A stretch of DNA of 14,502 nucleotides from an uncultured beta proteobacterium. Lineage in GTDB: Bacteria; Pseudomonadota; Gammaproteobacteria; Burkholderiales; Burkholderiaceae_C. The translations under genes and the position numbers were made by a program. Location: assembly GCA_903920405.1 (NCBI GenBank), contig CAIXMC010000417.1, positions 1 to 14,502 of the forward strand, in the 5' to 3' direction. The notes below the pieces were generated by a model. The model was not told where the DNA came from, ran no database searches, and worked only from the letters and a program-made list of their open reading frames with translations. This document shows, in pieces, positions 9,464 to 14,502 of the stretch (the first letter of the stretch is position 1; each line of letters opens with the position of its first letter).

Positions 9464-9979
9464 TTACGTTACTTTCAAAGAGATTTTCAGAGATGTTTTC
9501 AAAGATGTTGGATGCCCGTAGGCGATTATTTTTGCACGGATGGGATGATGAAACACCAAAGCCAACCAGTACACCTTCATTGTTACAACCAAACCCACCA
9601 GCATGGCTGGCCAACTTAAATGATCCACCCAGCGGTGCGCTGAATACAAAACAGCCACTGTGGCGAAAATTTTGACCGATTCCCAAATAAAAAATCGAAA
9701 AACCGCAGGGTAAGCGCCAACCCTCCCCATGATGCCACGAGCAAACAAAAGCGAAGGAAGCGCCACTGCCAATCCACCACAAGCGACTGACCTGGAAGTA
9801 GAACCATCCCAAAACACAGCGGTCACACCCGTGGCCAGCGCAGAGACCAGCACCTGCGCGGCAATCACCCACCAAGGTGATAGAACGTGAAGTGTGATAC
9901 GCAAGGCTTGGGCTTCTTGTGCTGTCAAAGGATTGAAATCCAGTGAGGGTTCTTCGTCAGAATAACAGTCTTCAACCAT
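9464..9979 (-). CDS. atpI: ATP synthase subunit I (AtpI, assembly factor)
   Basis: AtpI is a small membrane protein at the head of many atp operons; in other bacteria it assists c-ring assembly. The 171-residue product has a short acidic N-terminus with FNPLTAQEAQALR, then four hydrophobic segments at roughly 37-57, 66-84, 95-114 and 124-144. Assignment rests on the position before atpB, size and topology more than on strict motifs, as AtpI is poorly conserved. The C-terminus is odd: residues 158-169 are three TSLK-type units encoded by a 12-base tandem repeat. The Shine-Dalgarno is weak. The gene is 335 bases after acnB and has its own likely promoter. Confidence 0.82.
   Translation of the reverse strand: MVEDCYSDEEPSLDFNPLTAQEAQALRITLHVLSPWWVIAAQVLVSALATGVTAVFWDGSTSRSVACGGLAVALPSLLFARGIMGRVGAYPAVFRFFIWESVKIFATVAVLYSAHRWVDHLSWPAMLVGLVVTMKVYWLALVFHHPIRAKIIAYGHPTSLKTSLKISLKVT
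9473..9508. repeat. Three 12-bp tandem repeats in the 3' end of atpI
   Basis: The units TTTCAAAGAGAT, TTTCAGAGATGT and TTTCAAAGATGT follow one another without gaps. Read on the minus strand they encode TSLK, TSLK and ISLK at the AtpI C-terminus. Unit length is a multiple of three, so copy number can change without a frameshift. Confidence 0.85.
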
Positions 9980-10025
9980 AAATAATCAGGAGAGAAAGAC
10001 AAAGAACCCATCTGCAAAGCGCCGC

Positions 10026-10031
10026 ATTATA
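10026..10031 (-). promoter_or_regulatory. Likely -10 element of the atp operon promoter
   Basis: A perfect TATAAT on the minus strand lies 46 bases before the atpI ATG. The sequence 16-18 bases upstream is a poor match to a -35 box. It is the best promoter candidate in the spacer, but an activator or a different start is possible. Confidence 0.5.
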
Positions 10032-10208
10032 GACAGGCGCCGTCGCAGATATTTCGTACAAATCACCAGAGTCAATGAGCAAGTGCATGGTATAGCCCGT
10101 GCTTTATTGGCGCGAGGGATGAATCGATGCAAAAGATATGAAGCAGCCAATAGGGGGACGTACAAGGAAAAGAGTTTGGCGAATTGATTTGCCTATTTGG
10201 CTATCAAA

Positions 10209-10257
10209 AGAATAGCTAACTATGCAAGCAGGACGGGCGCTAGAGGCCGATTTGTTA
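10209..10257 (+). repeat. Interspersed Comamonadaceae-like repeat, copy 2
   Basis: The core AGGACGGGCGCTAGAGGCC (10230-10248) matches copy 1 at 292-310 with one difference. It lies just downstream of the acnB stop. In minus-strand RNA its outer part and flank can form a small GCTAT/ATAGC stem. Confidence 0.6.
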
Positions 10258-10314
10258 TACAAAAAACTCACTCAATTCCACTCAGTTTGACAGGTGAAGA
10301 TGGCCACATCCACA

Positions 10315-12906
10315 TCACTTTGAATCGCACCCAGTCGCCGCAGCATCGGCATACATTTTTACTTTGTCAAAGTTCATGTATTGGTAAATTTGGCTGCTGC
10401 CCGCAGACAACACAGCCATATCTGCCATGTATTCTTGCCGCGTTGGAATGCGTCCCAGTTTGGCGCAAATGGCGGCTAACTCGGCACTGCCCAGATAGAC
10501 GTTGCTGTTTTTGCCCAGGCGGTTGGGGAAATTTCGCGTGGAAGTTGAAAATACCGTGGCACCTTCCTTGACTTGCGCCTGATTGCCCATGCACAGGCTG
10601 CACCCGGGCATTTCCATGCGTGCGCCCGCGCTGCCCAGCACGCCATAGTGACCTTCTTCGGTCAGTTGCTGCGCGTCCATTTTTGTGGGCGGGGCCATCC
10701 ATAGTTTGACGGGAAGGTCGCGCCTGTTTTCAAGCAGCCTTGATGCTGCCCTGAAGTGACCAATGTTGGTCATGCACGATCCAATAAAGACTTCGTCAAT
10801 TTTTGCACCCGCCACATCCGACAGGGTTTTGACATCGTCGGGGTCATTTGGGCAGGCTACGATGGGTTCGACAATATGGGCCAGATCAATCTCAATCACG
10901 CTGGCATACTGAGCATCGGAGTCAGCCTGGAGCAATTGCGGATTGTCTAGCCAGGCCTGCATGGCCTTGATGCGGCGGCGGATGGTGCGTTCGTCAGAAT
11001 AACCATTGGCCACCATCCATTGCAGCATGACAATATTGCTTTGGATGTATTCCACCACGGGTTCATGGTTCAGGTGAACCGTGCATCCGGCAGCGCTGCG
11101 CTCAGCCGAAGCATCGCTGAGTTCAAAGGCTTGCTCCACTTTCAGATGGGGCAGACCTTCAATTTCAAGAATTCGGCCCGAAAACACGTTGATCTTGCCC
11201 TGCTTGGCCACGGTCAGTTGACCGGACTGGATGGCATACAGCGGGATGGCATTGACCAGATCACGCAAAGTCACACCGGGCTGCAGTTGGCCTTTGAATC
11301 GCACCAGCACGCTCTCTGGCATGTCCAACGGCATGACCCCTGTTGCTGCAGCAAAGGCTACCAGTCCCGATCCCGCCGGAAAGCTGATGCCCAAGGGAAA
11401 GCGGGTGTGGCTGTCTGCTCCTGTGCCCACGGTGTCTGGCAGCAACATGCGGTTAAGCCAACTGTGGATGATGCCGTCACCCGGTCGCAGCGAAATACCA
11501 CCGCGTTGGCTCATGAAACCGGGTAATTCGTGATGTGTTTTGACATCCACGGGCTTGGGATAGGCTGCCGTGTGGCAGAAAGATTGCATCACTAGGTCGG
11601 CACTGAAACCCAGACAGGCCAGGTCTTTCAACTCGTCGCGCGTCATGGGGCCTGTGGTGTCTTGTGAACCCACACTGGTCATTTTTGGCTCGCAATAAGT
11701 GCCTGGCAAAACACCCTGACCTTCGGGAAAGCCGCAGGCACGCCCCACTATTTTTTGCGCCAGCGTAAAGCCTGCACCGTGGCTCTTGGGGTTTTTCGGC
11801 AGGCGAAAAAGCGTTGATACGGGCAAGCCCAGAGCTTCGCGTGCCCTGGCAGTCAGCCCTCGGCCAATGATGAGAGGAATACGGCCACCAGCACGCACTT
11901 CGTCCAAAAGCACTTCGCTTTTAAGAGTGAACTCTGCAATGACCAAGCCATCTTTGAGCGCTTTACCCTCATAAGGGCGAAGCTCGATGGTGTCTTCCAT
12001 TTGCATTTGACTCACATCAAGCTCGATGGGCAGAGCACCTGAGTCTTCCATGGTGTTGTAAAAGATCGGGGCAATTTTGGAGCCTAAACAAACACCGCCA
12101 AAACGCTTGTTGGGGACAAAGGGAATATCCTGTCCTGTGAACCACAGCACACTGTTGGTCGCTGACTTGCGGCTCGAACCCGTTCCCACCACATCACCCA
12201 CGTAAGCCACCAAATGACCGCGCGCGCGCAAACTCTCCATCAACTTGATGGGGCCACGTTGGCCATCCTGATCTGGCGTGATGCCGTCGCGATGGTTTTT
12301 GAGCATGGTCAAGGCGTGTAGCGGAATGTCAGGGCGGCTCCAGGCATCGGGGGCAGGCGACAAATCGTCAGTATTGGTTTCACCGGTCACCTTGAATACG
12401 GTCAAAGTCAAGCTTTGCGGCACTTCTGGGCGGCTGGTAAACCACTGTGCATCTGCCCAACTCTGTAAAACTTCTCTGGCGTGAAGGTTGCCCTGGTCTG
12501 CTTTTTCAAAGACATCATGAAACTGGTCAAATATCAGCAAGGTATGTTTGAGAGCATCCGATGCTGAGGCCGCAACTGCGGGATCATCCAGCAAATCAAT
12601 CAGCGGGGTCAGGTTGTATCCGCCGAGCATGGTGCCTAGCAGTTGGGTGGCCTTGACACGACTGATAAGTGCGCAAGGTTCTGTGCCGTGTGCCACTGCT
12701 GCCAGAAAGTTGGCTTTGACCCAAGCGGCATTATCAACACCTGCGGGAACGCGGTAGGCGATCAATTCCAGCAAAAATGATGCTTCACCGGCAGGCGGGT
12801 TTTTAAGCAATCCGACCAACGCTGTGGTTTGTTCTGCCGTCAGGGGAAGTGCTGGAATGCCAAGAATGGCACGCTGGGCAACATGGGCACGATAGGCTTG
12901 TAACAT
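10315..12906 (-). CDS. acnB: Aconitate hydratase B
   Basis: AcnB isomerises citrate and isocitrate through cis-aconitate in the TCA cycle, and in this family also hydrates 2-methyl-cis-aconitate. The 863-residue protein has the AcnB domain order: a HEAT-like N-terminal domain (about 1-160), the swivel domain with [14 protein letters not shown], then the catalytic domains. The [4Fe-4S] ligands are C711 in [11 protein letters not shown] and C769/C772 in GCSLCMGNQ; the last pair has the same numbers as in E. coli. Active-site [11 protein letters not shown] is present. AGGA lies seven bases before the ATG at 12906. It lies 133 bases after mdh and is separated from it by a terminator, so it probably has its own promoter. 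Confidence 0.97.
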   Translation of the reverse strand: MLQAYRAHVAQRAILGIPALPLTAEQTTALVGLLKNPPAGEASFLLELIAYRVPAGVDNAAWVKANFLAAVAHGTEPCALISRVKATQLLGTMLGGYNLTPLIDLLDDPAVAASASDALKHTLLIFDQFHDVFEKADQGNLHAREVLQSWADAQWFTSRPEVPQSLTLTVFKVTGETNTDDLSPAPDAWSRPDIPLHALTMLKNHRDGITPDQDGQRGPIKLMESLRARGHLVAYVGDVVGTGSSRKSATNSVLWFTGQDIPFVPNKRFGGVCLGSKIAPIFYNTMEDSGALPIELDVSQMQMEDTIELRPYEGKALKDGLVIAEFTLKSEVLLDEVRAGGRIPLIIGRGLTARAREALGLPVSTLFRLPKNPKSHGAGFTLAQKIVGRACGFPEGQGVLPGTYCEPKMTSVGSQDTTGPMTRDELKDLACLGFSADLVMQSFCHTAAYPKPVDVKTHHELPGFMSQRGGISLRPGDGIIHSWLNRMLLPDTVGTGADSHTRFPLGISFPAGSGLVAFAAATGVMPLDMPESVLVRFKGQLQPGVTLRDLVNAIPLYAIQSGQLTVAKQGKINVFSGRILEIEGLPHLKVEQAFELSDASAERSAAGCTVHLNHEPVVEYIQSNIVMLQWMVANGYSDERTIRRRIKAMQAWLDNPQLLQADSDAQYASVIEIDLAHIVEPIVACPNDPDDVKTLSDVAGAKIDEVFIGSCMTNIGHFRAASRLLENRRDLPVKLWMAPPTKMDAQQLTEEGHYGVLGSAGARMEMPGCSLCMGNQAQVKEGATVFSTSTRNFPNRLGKNSNVYLGSAELAAICAKLGRIPTRQEYMADMAVLSAGSSQIYQYMNFDKVKMYADAAATGCDSK

Positions 12907-12956
12907 GGTTCAATCCTGGGTCAAAAAACACCGCTAGCGCTTGTCAGATAAGCGTA

Positions 12957-12985
12957 AGGATATGGCACTGTACTAAAAATAGCAA
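12957..12985 (-). promoter_or_regulatory. Possible acnB promoter
   Basis: On the minus strand TTGCTA (12980-12985) and TATCCT (12957-12962) are 17 bases apart, each matching consensus at four of six positions. It would give a leader of about 45 bases. The -35 overlaps the T-tract of the mdh terminator. Modest evidence. Confidence 0.35.
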
Positions 12986-13008
12986 AAAAAGGGCGAATAA
13001 ATTCGCCC
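12984..13008 (-). terminator. Intrinsic terminator of mdh
   Basis: On the minus strand GGGCGAAT-TT-ATTCGCCC (12991-13008) forms an eight-base perfect stem and is followed at once by seven T residues (12984-12990). It begins 31 bases after the mdh stop. It is the only textbook intrinsic terminator in the window. Confidence 0.92.
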
Positions 13009-13039
13009 ACTACATCCAATGATATGCAGATCAGAAAGA

Positions 13040-14026
13040 TTACAACAGGTGTGCCACACCCGCTTGTTCTTCTTGCAATTCCCTGAGCGTTTTGTTGATG
13101 CACTCCTGGCTGAAGGCATCAATGGCCAAACCTTCAACTATTTTATATTCACCGTTGGCACAGGTGACTGGAAAGCCAAACAGGGTGTCTTTGGGAATGT
13201 CATATTCTCCGTTGGATGCAATCCCCATGGTGACCCACCTGCCGTTGGTGCCCATGACCCAATCGCGCATGTGGTCAATGGCGGCATTGGCCGCAGAGGC
13301 TGCAGACGACACTCCGCGAGCTGCAATACTGGCAGCACCACGCTTGCCCACAGTGGGCAAGAAGGTATTGACGTTCCAGTCGGGGTCGTTGATCATGTCT
13401 TTGACGCTGTCGCCATTGATGTTGGCAAAACGATAGTCAGCGTACATGGAAGGAGAATGGTTGCCCCAAACGGCCAGATGGGCAATGTCAGCCACCGCCT
13501 TGCCGGTTTTGGAAGCCAATTGGCTCAAGGCACGGTTATGGTCAAGACGCAGCATGGCGGTGAAATTCTTGCGTGGCAGGTCAGGTGCACTTTTCATGGC
13601 GATGTAAGCGTTGGTGTTGGCGGGGTTGCCGACCACCAACACACGCACATCGCGGCTGGCTACAGCGTTGAGCGCTTTGCCTTGGGCGATAAAAATTTGA
13701 CCATTGACGGACAAAAGTTCGGCACGCTCCATGCCGGGGCCACGTGGGCGTGAGCCTATCAACAAAGCGTAATCGATGTCCTTGAACGCTTGCATGGGGT
13801 CACTGTGCGCCTCCATGCCCGCCAACAATGGAAAGGCGCAATCCTGCAATTCCATCATCACGCCCTGCAAAGCCTGTTGTGCTTTTTCAACGGGAACCTC
13901 AAGCAGACTCAAAATGACCGGCTGGTCTTTGCCCAGCATTTCGCCCGAAGCGATACGAAACAGAATGGCGTAACCAATTTGACCGGCAGCGCCAGTGACA
14001 GCAACACGAACAGGCTTTTTGACCAT
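13040..14026 (-). CDS. mdh: Malate dehydrogenase (NAD-dependent)
   Basis: Mdh oxidises malate to oxaloacetate with NAD+ in the TCA cycle. The 328-residue cytoplasmic protein has the nucleotide-binding loop [10 protein letters not shown] (11-20), the mobile active-site loop with substrate-binding arginines in RPRGPGMER (93-101), [16 protein letters not shown] with D162 and R165, and the catalytic histidine H190 in [12 protein letters not shown]. The length and these motifs fit the type-2, cytosolic-like MDH common in betaproteobacteria. GGAG lies seven bases before the ATG at 14026. It is followed by a clear terminator. I could not find a convincing promoter upstream. Confidence 0.97.
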   Translation of the reverse strand: MVKKPVRVAVTGAAGQIGYAILFRIASGEMLGKDQPVILSLLEVPVEKAQQALQGVMMELQDCAFPLLAGMEAHSDPMQAFKDIDYALLIGSRPRGPGMERAELLSVNGQIFIAQGKALNAVASRDVRVLVVGNPANTNAYIAMKSAPDLPRKNFTAMLRLDHNRALSQLASKTGKAVADIAHLAVWGNHSPSMYADYRFANINGDSVKDMINDPDWNVNTFLPTVGKRGAASIAARGVSSAASAANAAIDHMRDWVMGTNGRWVTMGIASNGEYDIPKDTLFGFPVTCANGEYKIVEGLAIDAFSQECINKTLRELQEEQAGVAHLL

Positions 14027-14502
14027 AAAAAAACTCCAGAAGGATTAAAACAATGCCAGCGGATCGACACTTCCGAAAAGGTCATGAATCAAATCCGGGC
14101 GTGATAAGTTTACATCTGAGAACGCGATGCGCGTTTGTTGATCTCGATCGACTTTGCAAACCTAACCTGCGGTGAATAACGCATCACTGTGCATTGCCTC
14201 TTTGCAGACAAACCCGCACCAATGCAGGATAAATAGGGTGCGTTCAAAGTGATGTGGTGCAATACAAAAACCAAATCCCCCCTAACCCCCCTTTTTCAAA
14301 AAGGGGGGGACAAATACAGCGCTTTGCCCAAATAGGCTAACCATTCTCATTCCCCCCTTTGAAAAAGGGGGGTTAGGGTAGGCTGTCGAAATTCGATGGT
14401 TTTTCCTCAATTTCCTGTCCCACTTTCTGGATGGTAGGTCATTAGTTGTATGTTATTGATTTTCATTTTGTATTCATGTAACCTGCAAAAACAAGATTCC
14501 AA
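14027..14502. other. Spacer upstream of mdh to the window edge
   Basis: No supported gene is visible on either strand. The stretch must hold the mdh promoter, though no hexamer pair stands out. It contains the C-rich/G-rich inverted element at 14276-14378. The last 120 bases are AT-rich and show nothing I recognise. Confidence 0.55.
14276..14378. repeat. About 100-bp inverted-repeat element with C6/G6 hairpins
   Basis: Twenty-one bases at 14280-14300 (starting CCCTAACCCCCC) occur as an exact reverse complement at 14358-14378. Each end is also a hairpin by itself: 14286-14308 (C6T5, one base, A5G6) and 14352-14372 (C6T3, loop GAA, A3G6). About 40 unrelated bases lie between. There is no reading frame inside. 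It looks like a miniature inverted-repeat element or two opposed copies of a hairpin repeat. From memory, similar CCCCCCTAACCCCCC repeats occur in unrelated bacteria, including cyanobacteria and sulfur oxidisers. Confidence 0.8.

Larger units (their letters stand above)
9980..10314. other. Spacer between acnB and atpI
   Basis: The spacer holds the TATAAT box for atp (10026-10031) and one copy of the interspersed repeat (10209-10257). No convincing gene and no T-tracted terminator for acnB were found. A weak inverted pair, GCCAATAGG (10146-10154) and CCTATTTGGC (10192-10201), is far apart and may be chance. Confidence 0.55.

Noticed and set aside
9357..9875. 172-residue open frame on the minus strand overlapping atpI and atpB
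   Set aside because: It is in another frame of atpI, has no family-like features and is rich in Cys/Gly/Ser as expected of a shadow.
12955..12965. TAAGGATATGG matching the palindrome tip
   Set aside because: Only 11 bases match with no further similarity; it may be chance.
13019..13753. 244-residue plus-strand frame opposite mdh
   Set aside because: It mirrors the mdh coding frame and shows no domain; long antisense frames are common opposite biased genes.
14020..14104. Plus-strand reading frame extending past the mdh start
   Set aside because: Most of it lies antisense to mdh and it has no ribosome site or recognisable motif.
14216..14260. GCACC and GGTGC half-sites resembling NtrC boxes
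   Set aside because: Spacing does not fit the usual NtrC dyad, there is no sigma-54 promoter nearby, and mdh is not a typical target.

Overview
The window is a core-metabolism stretch from a betaproteobacterium, most likely a member or close relative of the Comamonadaceae (Burkholderiales). The basis is recalled resemblance of the proteins to that family: malate dehydrogenase of 328 residues, AcnB-type aconitase, 82-residue c subunit, 156-residue b subunit, and a serine acetyltransferase with the same N-terminal and hexapeptide layout. A short interspersed repeat with the core AGGACGGGCGYTAGAGGCC also looks like one I remember from that family. Base composition by eye is close to balanced, lower in GC than most Comamonadaceae, so I do not name a genus. 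No database search was possible.

Every convincing gene is on the minus strand, so transcription runs from high to low coordinates. First come two TCA-cycle genes: mdh (13040-14026), closed by a strong intrinsic terminator, then acnB (10315-12906). After a 335-bp spacer carrying a perfect TATAAT box comes the complete F1Fo ATP synthase operon atpIBEFHAGDC (2787-9979), with short gaps throughout. A 271-bp spacer packed with small hairpins separates it from cysE (1751-2515) and wecB (540-1691). At the left edge a divergent-looking, AT-rich reading frame (1-117) runs off the window and resembles the N-terminus of an IS605/IS1341-type TnpB protein.

Functionally the genes are housekeeping. Mdh and AcnB supply reducing equivalents through the TCA cycle, the ATP synthase uses the resulting proton gradient, CysE starts cysteine synthesis, and WecB makes UDP-ManNAc for surface polysaccharide. 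Three starts (atpD, atpA, wecB) are placed downstream of the longest possible reading frame, because the Shine-Dalgarno sequence or family alignment favours the internal ATG.

The unusual content is in the spacers. There is a 161-bp near-complete palindrome abutting the wecB stop codon, with a solo end 2.1 kb away. There are three related small hairpins between atpC and cysE, two copies of the interspersed Comamonadaceae-like repeat, and a roughly 100-bp inverted-repeat element built from C6T5/A5G6 hairpins near the right edge. I see no CRISPR array, tRNA, rRNA, phage module or defence system. The best candidates for something undescribed are the non-coding palindromic repeat families.
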